The translations under genes were made by a program, and so were the position numbers. Shown here one piece after another: positions 1 to 9,092 of a DNA stretch of 64,000 nucleotides. Source of the DNA: Bin87 sp965262485. Its GTDB lineage: Bacteria > Chloroflexota > Dehalococcoidia > Lucifugimonadales > UBA3495. The first letter of the stretch is position 1, and every line of letters starts with the position of its first letter. Location: NCBI GenBank assembly GCA_965262485.1, contig OZ253540.1:1860001-1924000 (forward strand), given 5' to 3'. A model generated the notes under the pieces. That model did no database searches. It worked only from the letters and a program-made list of their open reading frames with translations, and was not told the origin of the DNA.

Positions 1-1
1 C

Positions 2-1231
2 GGAATCCCGGAAGACTTCGACGCCTGGGCTGCGGCGGGTAACGACGAGTGGAGTTACCAGAAGACGCTGCCCTACTTCCGTAGGCTGGAAAGCGACGCC
101 GACATCCGAGATGATTTTCATGGCGGCGACGGCCCCATCCCGATTTGGCGTCACCCCCGTGAGACCTGGCTGCCTCTGCAAGCGGCTTTCTATCAGGCAT
201 GCCGTGACGCCGGCTTCCCGGAAGACCAGGATATGAACCATCCCGATGCCACCGGCGTCGGCGCTGTGCCTCTGAACAACCCCGGCGGCATACGCATGAG
301 CACTGCCATCACCTACCTGGACGCCTGCCGCCACCGCCTCAACCTTACCATCCGGCCCAATGTCCTGGCGCATCGCATCCGGTTCGACGGCAACCGCGCT
401 ACCGGCGTGGAAGTTGATAGCAATGGCCGGTTGTTCGTAGTCGAAGGCGAGCAAATCATCCTGAGCGCCGGGGCAATCGCTTCGCCCCAACTGCTCATGC
501 TGTCTGGCGTTGGCCCCGCCGATCAGCTCCGGCCGCTGGGCATCGCACCCGTCCACGACCTGCCCGGCGTGGGCCACAACATGAAAAACCACCCATCGGT
601 TTCTATCGTGTTTCGTGCCCAGCCGGAAAACCACCTGCCGCCGGACGCGCCCAGAAACCAGGTGGGCCTGCGGTTCACCGCCCACGGCTCGTCAGCCCGC
701 AACGATATCCAGGTGCAGCCCACCACGTCCTACCCGGAAAGCCGGGATGCTCCGGATATACGTATCGGTTGCCGTCTGGAACTACCCTACAGCGAAGGGC
801 GCCTGACCCTTGCCTCCGATGACGTTTCGGTGCAGCCAAACCTCGATTTCCAATTCCTGACCGATCCCAGGGACACTGCCAGATTGCGCGACGCGGTGCG
901 ACGCTGCGTACAGCTTTTCCAACACCCTGGTTTCTCCGATCTGCTGGCGGAACGGCTGGCGCCTACGGATACGGACCTGGCTGACGACAACGCGCTGGAC
1001 GCCTGGCTCCAGCAAAACGCCGGCATCGCCGGGCACACTGCCGTTACCTGCAAAATGGGCCCGGATTCCGACCGTTTCGCGGTAGTCGACCAATACTGCC
1101 GAATTCACGGTTTGGAAAATCTCCGCGTGATCGACTCCTCCGTAATGCCGGAGATAGTGCGGGCCAACACCAACGCCACCATCATAATGATCGCCGAGCG
1201 GGTAGTCGACTTCATCAAGGAAGGCCACTAA
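2..1231 (+). CDS. GMC-family FAD oxidoreductase (5' end outside window)
   Basis: FAD-dependent alcohol/choline dehydrogenase-type enzyme. The frame is open from base 2, so the gene starts before the window; 409 residues are visible and about 120-140 N-terminal residues, including the ADP-binding GxGxxG fold, are missing. Near visible residue 155 the segment GAIASPQLLMLSGVGP matches GMC signature 2. The C-terminal block has the substrate-site His (GHTAVTCKMG, about residue 345) and the closing NTNATIIM motif with the second catalytic His/Asn position. The substrate cannot be told from sequence. It probably belongs with the other catabolic oxidoreductases downstream. Confidence 0.93.
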   Translation, partial: GIPEDFDAWAAAGNDEWSYQKTLPYFRRLESDADIRDDFHGGDGPIPIWRHPRETWLPLQAAFYQACRDAGFPEDQDMNHPDATGVGAVPLNNPGGIRMSTAITYLDACRHRLNLTIRPNVLAHRIRFDGNRATGVEVDSNGRLFVVEGEQIILSAGAIASPQLLMLSGVGPADQLRPLGIAPVHDLPGVGHNMKNHPSVSIVFRAQPENHLPPDAPRNQVGLRFTAHGSSARNDIQVQPTTSYPESRDAPDIRIGCRLELPYSEGRLTLASDDVSVQPNLDFQFLTDPRDTARLRDAVRRCVQLFQHPGFSDLLAERLAPTDTDLADDNALDAWLQQNAGIAGHTAVTCKMGPDSDRFAVVDQYCRIHGLENLRVIDSSVMPEIVRANTNATIIMIAERVVDFIKEGH

Positions 1232-1266
1232 CGGACAAAGCCTGTCCATCCCATCCAGGTAAAAAC

Positions 1267-1411
1267 CCCTCACCCCAACCCCTCTCCCAGTGGGAGAGGG
1301 GCAATCGGCCGCCGCCGCGTCTTCACCCAAAAATCCTGTCTATCCTGTCCATCGATGTAAAAACCCGTCCCTCCCCCTCTCCCTTGATGGAAGAGGGCTG
1401 GGGTGAGGGTG
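1267..1411. repeat. REP-like CCCTCTCCC/GGGAGAGGG palindromes
   Basis: Two imperfect palindromes made of CTCACCCCAACCC, CTCTCCC and GGGAGAGGG blocks lie between the GMC gene and tRNA-Gly. The same blocks recur at 4266-4412. They are intergenic and can form stem-loops; they resemble REP/BIME elements. No coding potential is seen. Confidence 0.7.
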
Positions 1412-1470
1412 CCCCCCGCTCATCCTGAAAAAAGGAAATCCCCGCACGTAACGGGGATTATTGGAAGCAT

Positions 1471-1545
1471 TGGAGCGGAAGAAGGGATTCGAACCCTCGA
1501 CCTTCTCCTTGGCAAGGAGACGCTCTACCACTGAGCCACTTCCGC
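1471..1545 (-). tRNA. tRNA-Gly (GCC)
   Basis: On the minus strand a full cloverleaf can be drawn: acceptor GCGGAAG pairing with CTTCCGC, D-arm GCTCAGTGGTAGAGC, anticodon loop TTGCCAA giving anticodon GCC, and a T-loop containing TTCGAAT. The 3' CCA is encoded (1471-1473). Confidence 0.95.
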
Positions 1546-1772
1546 AGAGCACCCGATCTAACTCGCCTCATCCTGAGAACCGGTATACCGTCAAGGTGCT
1601 TAGGGACGGATGCACCGGCCGACGACATTGTAGCATAATTCAAGACACGCAAAAACCGTCTGCGTGGTCAATACCGTGGAGCCGGGTGAACGACGCGAAA
1701 ACGGATTGGTGCGGCGAACCACGGCAGCCCCATATTGAGATTGAGAACCGAGCGCATCGGCTGAGGAGGTAA

Positions 1773-2813
1773 ATGATGACTGACGAACAAATCCGCGTGG
1801 GTCTTATCGGAGCGGGCGGCAACGTCCGGGCGCGCCACATTCCCGGCTTTCTCGCTGCTGACGATTGCGAAATCGTGGCAGTAGCCAACCGGACCGTTGA
1901 GTCAGGGCGAGCCATCGCCGATCAATTCAACATACCTGCGGTGTACGGTAACTGGCGGGAGTTGCTGAACGACGAAAATATCAACGCCGTGTGCATCGGC
2001 ACCTGGCCTTACATGCACCGCACCATGACTCTTGCCGCCCTGGAAGCCGGAAAGCACGTGCTCACCGAAGCCCGCATGGCCTCCACCGCCGCGGAAGCCC
2101 GCGACATGCTCGCCGCTTCCCAGGCTCATCCCGACCTGGTGTGCCAGCTGACTCCAACATCTACCAGCTACACAATCGATAACGTCCTGAAACATCTGAT
2201 CGACGAGGGACATCTGGGTGAGCTGCTGTCGGTTGATTTCACGTCCCTGCAGAACAACTTCGCCGATTTTGACGGGCCACTGCACTGGCGTCACGACCGG
2301 TCGCTCAGCGGTTACAACACCCTGAACATCGGGGCATCCTACGAGTCCATGATGCGATGGCTGGGCCGGGGCAACCGGGTGATGGCCATGTCCAAAATCC
2401 ACGTGCCCTACCGCAAGGACGAAAATGGGTATCCAACCTCAGTCGCTATTCCCGACCATGTCGATATTCTTTACGAGTTGGCCAACGGAGCCCAGGTCCA
2501 CATGCAGATGAGCGCCACCTCCGGCCTGAATGGAGGCAATCATATCTGGATGTTTGGCGCCGAAGGCACCATCCATGTCGATTCCCAGCGCAAGGTCTGG
2601 GCCGGAAAACGCGGGGACCTCGAAATGACCGAAGTCCCCAACCCACCGGAAACTCAAGCCAGGTATCGGGTGGAGGAACAGTTCACCAATGCCATCCGCG
2701 GCAAAGAAAAAGTTGACATGGTGGCGTTTGAGACCGGCGTCCACTACATGGAATGGACTGAAGCGGTTTACCACAGCGCCATGACGGGGCAGGCGGTGTT
2801 CCTGCCTATGTAA
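1773..2813 (+). CDS. Gfo/Idh/MocA family NAD(P)-dependent oxidoreductase
   Basis: 346-residue dehydrogenase of sugar/inositol type. The N-terminal Rossmann motif is VGLIGAGGNVRARH (residues 8-21). The motif normally read as GKHVLxEKPMA appears as GKHVLTEARMA, so the usual catalytic-loop Lys-Pro is absent, which makes the substrate class uncertain. The C-terminal alpha/beta domain (GAEGTIHVD) is present. An AGGAGG site lies just upstream; two adjacent ATGs (1773 and 1776) are possible starts, and 1776 has the better spacing. It is the first gene of the plus-strand catabolic block. Confidence 0.9.
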   Translation: MMTDEQIRVGLIGAGGNVRARHIPGFLAADDCEIVAVANRTVESGRAIADQFNIPAVYGNWRELLNDENINAVCIGTWPYMHRTMTLAALEAGKHVLTEARMASTAAEARDMLAASQAHPDLVCQLTPTSTSYTIDNVLKHLIDEGHLGELLSVDFTSLQNNFADFDGPLHWRHDRSLSGYNTLNIGASYESMMRWLGRGNRVMAMSKIHVPYRKDENGYPTSVAIPDHVDILYELANGAQVHMQMSATSGLNGGNHIWMFGAEGTIHVDSQRKVWAGKRGDLEMTEVPNPPETQARYRVEEQFTNAIRGKEKVDMVAFETGVHYMEWTEAVYHSAMTGQAVFLPM

Positions 2814-2896
2814 GCCGTCATGGTCTGAAAACCGTCCCGGATGGAGTAGTCTGAATCGGAGTGCCGCTTATCCACCGGTGTCGTCTTCTCGATATC
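2814..2896 (-). pseudogene. Relic of hydantoinase-type amidohydrolase C-terminus
   Basis: Read on the minus strand, this stretch gives EKTTPVDKRHSDSDYSIRDG, which aligns with KKTITVDELHADSDYSIWDG near the C-terminus of the intact amidohydrolase at 50598-52040. By eye the DNA is about three-quarters identical over roughly 70 bases. No start or further homology was found, so this is a short gene fossil. Confidence 0.6.
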
Positions 2897-3001
2897 GTCT
2901 CCTATGGTAAACTTCAGTGGCCGGGCGAATCGTGCACGCATAGGCGCCATGAGTCCATGAACAGACCATTAATTCGAGACTTCGAGGGCGATTTACCCAA
3001 C

Positions 3002-4195
3002 ATGGATAGTTCGGCGTTGAAGCGATCCCGTGCGCCTTTGGCGATCCTTTGGGCAGCGATACTATCCTTGGCCTTGGTAGTCTTGGCCTGCGCCTCCGAC
3101 GGGTCAACGGAAGGGCCTTTCAGGATCGGCGTCATGGAGTCGCTCACCGGCCCTGGCGAGACCTACGGCACGGTGGCGAACCAGGCCAAGCAGATGGCCG
3201 CCGACGAGATCAACGCCGCGGGCGGCATCAACGGGCGACTCCTGGAGCTCATCGTAGAGGACTCCCAGTGCAGCGCCGAGGGCGCCGTCGCCGCCTACAC
3301 CAAGCTCACCGACGTGGACGGCGTGAGGATCATCCTGGGCACCTCGTGCAGCAGCGCCATGCTGGGCGCCGCGCCGCTGGCCGAGGCTGACCGAGTCATC
3401 CTCTTCTCGGGTTTGGCCAGCAACCCCGACATTGCCACCGCCGGCGACTACATCTTCCGCACGCAGATCAGCGATTTCCAGGCAGGCATCGACACCGGAA
3501 ACCTGCTGTGGGCCGATGGAATCCGCAACCTCGCCACCATCACCGAGTCCACCGACTACGCCGAGGGCGTCCGGCGCACCTCGGTGGCACAGTTCCAAAA
3601 GCGCGGCGGCGTGGTGGCGGCGGCGGAGTTCTATGCGACGGACGTAACCGACTTTCGCCCCCAGCTGAGCAAGCTCGTTGACGCCAATCCGGACGCCCTG
3701 CACCTCGCGCCCCAGTCCGAGTTAGCCGCCGGAACCATCATCCGGCAGGCTCGCGAGGTCGGCTACAACGGCCCCATCTACGCCGAAACGATCTCGGTCG
3801 GCACCACCGCCCTGGACATCGCCGGCGATGCCGCCACCGGTATGAAGGCGGTCACCGCTGACCTGGACCCCGACAACCCCAGGGCACAGGAGGTGCTGAC
3901 CAACTTCAGGCAACGGTATGACTATGTCACCCTCCCGTGGCACCTGGGGTCGGCCTATGACGACGTGTACATCGCCGCCGAGTGCCTCCGGCAGACCAAC
4001 GACGACCAGGATGCCGACGGCTTCCGGGACTGCATGTACGCCATCACCTGGAGCGGAGCCATCGGCAGCAACTACAGCTTCGACGACCAGGGCGAAGTCG
4101 TGGGACTGTCGCGACTTGTGGTTGAGGTCCTGCCCGTGGCCGAGCGCACCGAGGATCGCAAATACCGGGTCCTGGGGCCCGCGCCGGAACCGTAG
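3002..4195 (+). CDS. LivJ-like ABC transporter substrate-binding lipoprotein
   Basis: 397-residue periplasmic-binding-fold type I protein of the branched-chain amino acid/amide family. From the ATG at 3002 the protein has a short basic N-terminus, a hydrophobic core and a lipobox VLAC (cysteine near residue 29), followed by FRIGVMESLTGPGETYG, the family's typical opening. Earlier in-frame ATGs (2861, 2957) would put a long charged leader before the signal sequence and are less likely. No permease or ATPase gene is adjacent, so partner genes must lie elsewhere. It sits upstream of the ThDP enzyme and could supply an amide or keto-acid substrate, which is inference. Confidence 0.9.
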   Translation: MDSSALKRSRAPLAILWAAILSLALVVLACASDGSTEGPFRIGVMESLTGPGETYGTVANQAKQMAADEINAAGGINGRLLELIVEDSQCSAEGAVAAYTKLTDVDGVRIILGTSCSSAMLGAAPLAEADRVILFSGLASNPDIATAGDYIFRTQISDFQAGIDTGNLLWADGIRNLATITESTDYAEGVRRTSVAQFQKRGGVVAAAEFYATDVTDFRPQLSKLVDANPDALHLAPQSELAAGTIIRQAREVGYNGPIYAETISVGTTALDIAGDAATGMKAVTADLDPDNPRAQEVLTNFRQRYDYVTLPWHLGSAYDDVYIAAECLRQTNDDQDADGFRDCMYAITWSGAIGSNYSFDDQGEVVGLSRLVVEVLPVAERTEDRKYRVLGPAPEP

Positions 4196-4265
4196 CGTCG
4201 TCCTAATCACTGCTGCTCAGCGCGCCCCACACATCCCTCCCTACCCGCCAGGGCCTTTCGGTTTT

Positions 4266-4412
4266 ACAAGAAATCCCCTCTCCCATCAAGGGAGAGGGTT
4301 AGAGCCTGCCCCGTACTTGATACGGGGGTGAGGGTGAAGGTGTGAGATAGGGAACTATCCTGCGGCAGACTATACCCCTCACCCCAGCCCTCTCGCACAA
4401 GGGGAGAGGGAG
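4266..4412. repeat. REP-like palindromes with embedded 27-bp palindromic element
   Basis: The region holds the same CTCTCCC/GGGAGAGGG blocks as 1267-1411. Within it, 4301-4327 is a complete copy of the AGAGCCTGC-headed palindromic element discussed in the findings; this copy is identical over 27 bases to the one at 46841-46867. No gene is seen in 4200-4534. Confidence 0.75.
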
Positions 4413-4534
4413 AATCGAAAGGCCCTGCCCTACCCGCCGTAACTGCCGTACCTTGCCGACGGTTTGTTGTAGAATTGCCGGACAATCCGCACTGCCCGAC
4501 CGCCATTCCAGGGCAGTCCACTTGAGGAGAGGCC

Positions 4535-6205
4535 ATGTCGCAACTGATGACCGGCAAGCAGGCGCTTTTGGAAATGCTCAAGGCCGAGGGTGTCGAGTAC
4601 ATATTTGGCAACCCGGGCACCAGCGAAGGCCCCATCATTGACCTGCTGGGCGATTATCCGGAGCTCCGCTACATCCTGACCCTCCAGGAGAGCGTGGCCG
4701 TGGGAATGGGTGAGGCATATGCACGGGCGACCGGGCGGGCTTCCTTTGTCAGCCTTCACGTTGACAGTGGGTTGGCCAACGGCATCGCACTCATGCTGGA
4801 CGCCCTCAATACCGGAACTCCCATGGTGGTTACGTCCGCCAATTACGACGCCCGCAAGGTGAACGAAACCATGACCGATTTGGCCCAGCTGGTCCGACCG
4901 GTAACCAAGTGGGCGGTGGAACTGACCCTTCCGGACCAGATTCCCAGCGTCATGCGGCGGGCCTTCAATGAAGCCAACAGCCATCCCAAAGGCCCGGTGT
5001 ACGTCGGATTCACCTCCAACGCCCTGGAAGGGATGGCCGAGATGAACATCGTACCCTCCCGTCCCGTTTACGACGCACCGCATCCCAGCCCGGATGGCAT
5101 CGCCCAGGCTGCATCACTGCTGCTCGGCGCGAGTCGGCCCATGATGCTGGTGGGCGACCGCCTTGCCGAAGATGACGCCCTCGAGCCGGCGGTAGAACTG
5201 GCCGAGCTGATGGGCCTGCCGGTGTACCAGTCACGCGGCGCCGAAGTCGCCTTCCCAACCACCCACGGACAGTTCCTCGGAAATCTCTCGCTGAGAGTTA
5301 CCGATCAGCGCGCCATCCTGCAGCGCGTCGATCTGGTCCTGGCCGTGGGAACGGACCCCTTCGAGGAGCTTTTCTACTGGGGCGACGTAATCCTTCCACA
5401 GGACGCCAGGCTGGTGCACATCGATCCTAGCCCCGGACGAATCGGCCGTTCCGAACCCACCGACGTCGGCATCGTGGGCCATTGCGCCAGTTCGCTTGCC
5501 GACCTGACCGCAGTTCTGATGGAACGGTTGTCGCCGGGAGATCGGACGGAAATCGAGGAGCGGAGGCGCGCCGTAATTATCGAAAAGCGAACCAGCCGGG
5601 ACAAATTCGACGAGGCATTCTCTGACCGGTGGGACCACAAGCCAATGTCGCCGGCCCGCATGATGTCCGAATTATCTGCAGCCGTACCCGACAACGCCAT
5701 AGTAGTTGACGACTCCATCAGCAATCGCGGCGTCATGCGCCACTATTTTCAAGCCGCCCGCCCGGGCGACCTGCGAGGCGTCCGGGGACAGGCCATCGGT
5801 GGCGGCATCGGGGCAACGATGGGCGCCCAGTGCGCCAATCCGGACCGCCCCGTTTTTGGTGTCATCGGCGATGGCAGCGCCATGATGACGGTTCAGGGAC
5901 TTTGGACAGCCGCCAACGACAACATCCCATGCGTATTCGTCATCTGCAACAACGGTATGTACCGCGTCCTGAAGGTCAACTTCAACGTTTACCAGCAGGA
6001 TGTTCTGGAGTTGCCCGAAACCTCGGGCGGCCGGCTGCTGTATTCCGACTTCGCCACACCCTTCGATATGGCAGCCATCGCCAACAGTATGGGCGTCCAC
6101 GGCGAACGCATCACCGACCCCGACCAGATCAAACCAGCGGTGGACCGGGCGGTGGCGTCGAAAAAACCGGCGCTCCTGGATATCGTAATCGACGGGTCGT
6201 TGTAA
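4535..6205 (+). CDS. Thiamine diphosphate-dependent enzyme, benzoylformate decarboxylase-like
   Basis: 556-residue ThDP enzyme of the acetolactate synthase/MdlC superfamily. The N-terminal Pyr domain has FGNPGTSEGP followed by the catalytic-Glu context LTLQES (residues about 25-55). The C-terminal PP domain carries the ThDP motif GDGS, followed about 25 residues later by the NN pair (residues about 447-475). The N-terminus resembles benzoylformate decarboxylase more than biosynthetic acetolactate synthase, and no small regulatory subunit is adjacent. Start ATG has GAGGAGAGG upstream. The HpaI-type aldolase follows 82 bp later, suggesting co-expression for 2-keto acid breakdown. A second, frameshifted copy lies at 48619-50288. 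Confidence 0.9.
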   Translation: MSQLMTGKQALLEMLKAEGVEYIFGNPGTSEGPIIDLLGDYPELRYILTLQESVAVGMGEAYARATGRASFVSLHVDSGLANGIALMLDALNTGTPMVVTSANYDARKVNETMTDLAQLVRPVTKWAVELTLPDQIPSVMRRAFNEANSHPKGPVYVGFTSNALEGMAEMNIVPSRPVYDAPHPSPDGIAQAASLLLGASRPMMLVGDRLAEDDALEPAVELAELMGLPVYQSRGAEVAFPTTHGQFLGNLSLRVTDQRAILQRVDLVLAVGTDPFEELFYWGDVILPQDARLVHIDPSPGRIGRSEPTDVGIVGHCASSLADLTAVLMERLSPGDRTEIEERRRAVIIEKRTSRDKFDEAFSDRWDHKPMSPARMMSELSAAVPDNAIVVDDSISNRGVMRHYFQAARPGDLRGVRGQAIGGGIGATMGAQCANPDRPVFGVIGDGSAMMTVQGLWTAANDNIPCVFVICNNGMYRVLKVNFNVYQQDVLELPETSGGRLLYSDFATPFDMAAIANSMGVHGERITDPDQIKPAVDRAVASKKPALLDIVIDGSL

Positions 6206-6287
6206 GACTTTTGGCGACGACTCCCTCAATCAATTGGCCGTCTGTTGCGGCAGTCGGCGATACTCTTTTCTAAAGGGGAACATTCTA

Positions 6288-7055
6288 ATGCGTACCAACA
6301 CCACCAAGGCCAAACTCAACGAAGGCGAGGTCGTTTTCGGAGCAATCATCACCCGCTACGCTCCCGACATGGTTGAGATTTTCGGCGCTCTCGGCTATGA
6401 CTTCGTGATGATTGACTGCGAACACGGACCGGCCAGCCTGGATCAGGTGGAGCACATGGTTCGCGCCGCCGAATCGTTCGGCATCACGCCCATCGCCCGC
6501 ATCCCCGACCACTCCGAGCCAACCATTCTCCGGTACCTTGACCGGGGCCTCCAGGGGATAATCGTGCCTCACGTCAACACGGGCGAGCAGGCCGCTGCAA
6601 TAGGCCGCGCCTCCCGCTACTATCCCGACGGCTATCGGGGCATGGGAGGCGGTCGGGCGCAGGACTATGGGATCGGCGTCTCCCGGGACGAGGCAACGGC
6701 CTGGATAAACTCCCAGGTACTGGTGATTCCCATGGTCGAAGACATCGAAGCCGTGGGCAACCTGGACGACATTCTCCAGGTACCAGGCGCTGACGTCCTC
6801 CACGTCGCGGCATCCGACCTGGGCCAGAGCATGGGGAATCCCGGGGCGGCCGAAGTGCGCCGCGTGATGAGCGAGGTCATCCCCCGAGTTCGAGCCGGCG
6901 GCAAGTCGGTCGGTGTGGGCGGCAACAACCCCGCCGACGCTGCCGGGGTCGCCGAGTTCATCAACCTGGGCGCAAACTTCGTAACCGTCTCCGCCTGGGG
7001 CCTGCTGCGTATTGGCGGCGAAGATTTCCTGAAAAGGGTCAACGACGCCCGGTGA
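6288..7055 (+). CDS. HpcH/HpaI family class II aldolase
   Basis: 255-residue 2-oxo-acid aldolase/citrate-lyase-beta-like TIM barrel. VMIDCEHGP (near residue 38), the VIPMVEDIEA metal-ligand Glu region and the ASDLGQSMG metal-ligand Asp region are in the expected order. The ATG at 6288 follows AAAGGGGAACATTCTA and gives the canonical N-terminus MRTNTTKAKL; upstream extension adds non-family residues. It probably acts with the ThDP decarboxylase upstream. A truncated, frameshifted stub of a near-identical gene is at 48354-48536. Confidence 0.92.
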   Translation: MRTNTTKAKLNEGEVVFGAIITRYAPDMVEIFGALGYDFVMIDCEHGPASLDQVEHMVRAAESFGITPIARIPDHSEPTILRYLDRGLQGIIVPHVNTGEQAAAIGRASRYYPDGYRGMGGGRAQDYGIGVSRDEATAWINSQVLVIPMVEDIEAVGNLDDILQVPGADVLHVAASDLGQSMGNPGAAEVRRVMSEVIPRVRAGGKSVGVGGNNPADAAGVAEFINLGANFVTVSAWGLLRIGGEDFLKRVNDAR

Positions 7056-7199
7056 GGGAACTCCGGCCAGGTTGGATACACGCTGCTGGAGCAAAATTAC
7101 CGAATAAACTGACGAAACGGCTTTCAATTGGAGAAACCAGTCATCCGCGAGCACTCGCGCCGAAAGCTGTAATGGCAGAAATCTATAGGAGAAAAGGAC

Positions 7200-8549
7200 A
7201 TGACCGCACAGACCAACCCGGGCACCCTGGATTCCGCAACCCTGGCCGGATTTCGGGAAGCCTTTGAATCGCAACCTTCCCACCAACTGATGCAGAACGT
7301 CGTCACCCAGCACGACGTGAACGACGTGGCGCTCGACCGCAATATCGTCGCGGAAGCGACCCACAGCTTTTCCACCGTCCTGGACGATTGGGGCGTTACC
7401 AACCAGGCGCGCTCCGGCCGCTGCTGGATGTTCGCCGGCCTGAATCTGTTCCGGGCGGAAAGCAAAAACCTGCTCAACGTCAAAGAGTTCGAGTTCAGCC
7501 AAAGTTATGTAATGTTCTGGGACAAAATTGAGCGAGCCAATTACATCCTGGAGGCAGTTATCGAGACCGCCGACCGCCCCATTGACGACCGGGTGGTGGC
7601 TTGGTTGCTGCACCAACCCCTCGGAGACGGCGGGCAGTGGGATATGTTCGTCAGCCTGATGCGGAAGCACGGGGTAGTCCCCAAAGCCGTAATGCCCGAG
7701 ACGGAAAGCTCCGGCAACTCGGCGCGCATGAACGCCGGCCTCAACTACCAGGTGCGCCAGGGAGCGCGGAATATCCGCCGTCTATACACCGAAGAAGGCG
7801 GCCTGGATGTGATGCGCCAGGCCAAGGAGGAAGCTCTCCGGGCCATCTACCAGATCCTTTGCATCCACCTGGGCAACCCGCCGGCCAACTTCGACTGGCA
7901 ATGGAAGGACAAGGACGGAGAATTCCATCGGGACGGTCAGATGACTCCCCTGGAGTTCGCCGAAAAGTACATCGACACCCCCATGGAGGAATACGTTTGC
8001 CTGGTCCACGACCCGCGCCAGTCCAACCCACCGGGCCGCACCTACACCGTCCAGTATCTGGGCAACGTGGTGGACGGGGCACGAATCAAGTACCTCAATG
8101 TGGACATCGATTTGATGAAGGACATCGCCATGCGGATGCTCCTGGACGGCAAGCCGGTCTGGATGGGCTGCGACACGGGCAAGCAGATGCACCGCGACAA
8201 GGGGTTGTGGGACGCCGAGCTGTTCGACTACGCCAGCGTCTATAACGCTGAATTCTCCATGGACAAGGCGGAAAGGCTGGAATACCACCAGACGGCAATG
8301 ACTCATGCCATGCTGTTCACCGGTGTGGACGTCGTAGATGGTAAGCCGCGCCGCTGGCGGGTGGAAAACAGTTGGGACGACAAAGTGGGCGACAAGGGTT
8401 TCTTCCTGATGAACGATTCCTGGTTCGCTGAGTATATGTTTGAAATCGCCGCCCCCAAAAGCTATCTCCCCGCAGACCTGCAACAAGCGTTGGATCTGGA
8501 GCCCATAGTGCTGCCGCCGTGGGACCCCATGGGGTCGCTGGCCGGCTGA
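7200..8549 (+). CDS. Bleomycin hydrolase / PepC-type C1 cysteine aminopeptidase
   Basis: 449 residues, the normal length for the C1B family (bleomycin hydrolase, PepC). The catalytic Cys is Cys75 in QARSGRCWMF, the His is in MTHAMLFTGVD, and the Asn is in WRVENSWD; the C-terminal portion continues through GFFLMNDSWF. No signal peptide is present, which fits a cytoplasmic hexameric aminopeptidase. The start is supported by TAGGAGAAAAGG upstream. It is the last gene before the left edge of the inferred island. Confidence 0.94.
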   Translation: MTAQTNPGTLDSATLAGFREAFESQPSHQLMQNVVTQHDVNDVALDRNIVAEATHSFSTVLDDWGVTNQARSGRCWMFAGLNLFRAESKNLLNVKEFEFSQSYVMFWDKIERANYILEAVIETADRPIDDRVVAWLLHQPLGDGGQWDMFVSLMRKHGVVPKAVMPETESSGNSARMNAGLNYQVRQGARNIRRLYTEEGGLDVMRQAKEEALRAIYQILCIHLGNPPANFDWQWKDKDGEFHRDGQMTPLEFAEKYIDTPMEEYVCLVHDPRQSNPPGRTYTVQYLGNVVDGARIKYLNVDIDLMKDIAMRMLLDGKPVWMGCDTGKQMHRDKGLWDAELFDYASVYNAEFSMDKAERLEYHQTAMTHAMLFTGVDVVDGKPRRWRVENSWDDKVGDKGFFLMNDSWFAEYMFEIAAPKSYLPADLQQALDLEPIVLPPWDPMGSLAG

Positions 8550-8578
8550 TCTGCGCCCGGCGCACCGCCCTGCACCTA

Positions 8579-8717
8579 AGAAACTATCTCAAAACTGGCG
8601 GCCCGCCCAACCCGTCATTCCCGCCCAACCCGTCATTCCCGCGCAGGCGGGAATCCACGACTCCCCCTGTCTGCAATTGGACTTTTGGAGAGCATGGCGG
8701 GTTTTGAGATAGTTTCT
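8579..8717. mobile_element. MITE-like element, copy A
   Basis: A 139-bp non-coding element with perfect 17-bp terminal inverted repeats, AGAAACTATCTCAAAAC and its complement. Its inside matches, in reverse orientation, the 122-bp copy at 59813-59934. This copy is longer because an internal block around CCCGTCATTCCCGCCCAA is doubled. It holds no transposase. Confidence 0.85.
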
Positions 8718-8911
8718 AAGTAACCGGAGAGTCGGCAAGTGCGTCAACGGGTCAGGTAGATCTTCTGCCCCATCAGGCCCGCGGCCCAAAGTCAACGGCG
8801 TAGTCGGAGCGGCAAGATTCGTTCAGGCGCTGCTTGGCTACAATTGATCCGCACTGACTATTTTGTGCGTGAGGTAACCGATCGGTAATCTTTGCCCGGT
8901 TCGGGCCATGA

Positions 8912-8942
8912 GAAAACCCCCGTTCCAGCTACTAAACGGGGG
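8912..8942 (-). terminator. Intrinsic terminator, probable original tRNA-Phe terminator
   Basis: On the minus strand CCCCCGTT pairs with AACGGGGG and is followed by TTTTC. It ends 13 bases from the tRNA-Phe 3' tail at 8955-8979 and reads in the tRNA direction. Before island insertion it would have sat directly downstream of tRNA-Phe. Confidence 0.7.
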
Positions 8943-8954
8943 TATATCGTTAGC

Positions 8955-8979
8955 AATGGTGCCGAGGGGCGGATTCGAA
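8955..8979. other. Left attachment site: displaced tRNA-Phe 3' end
   Basis: These 25 bases are identical to 53740-53764, which spans CCA, the acceptor 3' strand and the T-arm up to TTCGAA of tRNA-Phe. Only this 3' fragment is present here; the rest of the tRNA is absent. Orientation is the same as at 53.7 kb, so the two form a direct repeat, as expected for attL/attR after integration into a tRNA 3' end. Confidence 0.8.
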
Positions 8980-9074
8980 GGTATCAGTGTTTTGGCGCAT
9001 TGTACAGTGCTGTGAATTGGGATTATCTACTCAAACCTACAGGTGCCTTGCGGTGAAGCTATGTCCCGGGCTGT

Positions 9075-9089
9075 GAATTTGTCCAGCAA
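9075..9089. repeat. Candidate integrase arm-type site, left
   Basis: GAATTTGTCCAGCAA, identical to 53653-53667 near the other end of the island and in the same orientation. It lies just after the integrase stop codon. A role as recombinase-binding site is inferred from position only. Confidence 0.45.
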
Positions 9090-9092
9090 TTT

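Noticed and set aside
1267..1411. CTCTCCC/GGGAGAGGG stems as terminators
   Set aside because: No T-tracts, and the same blocks recur elsewhere in both orientations, so a REP-type repeat is the better reading.
6285..7670. A 461-codon minus-strand open frame
   Set aside because: It lies antisense to the HpaI aldolase and C1 peptidase, both well supported. Its residues mirror their codon pattern and match no family.
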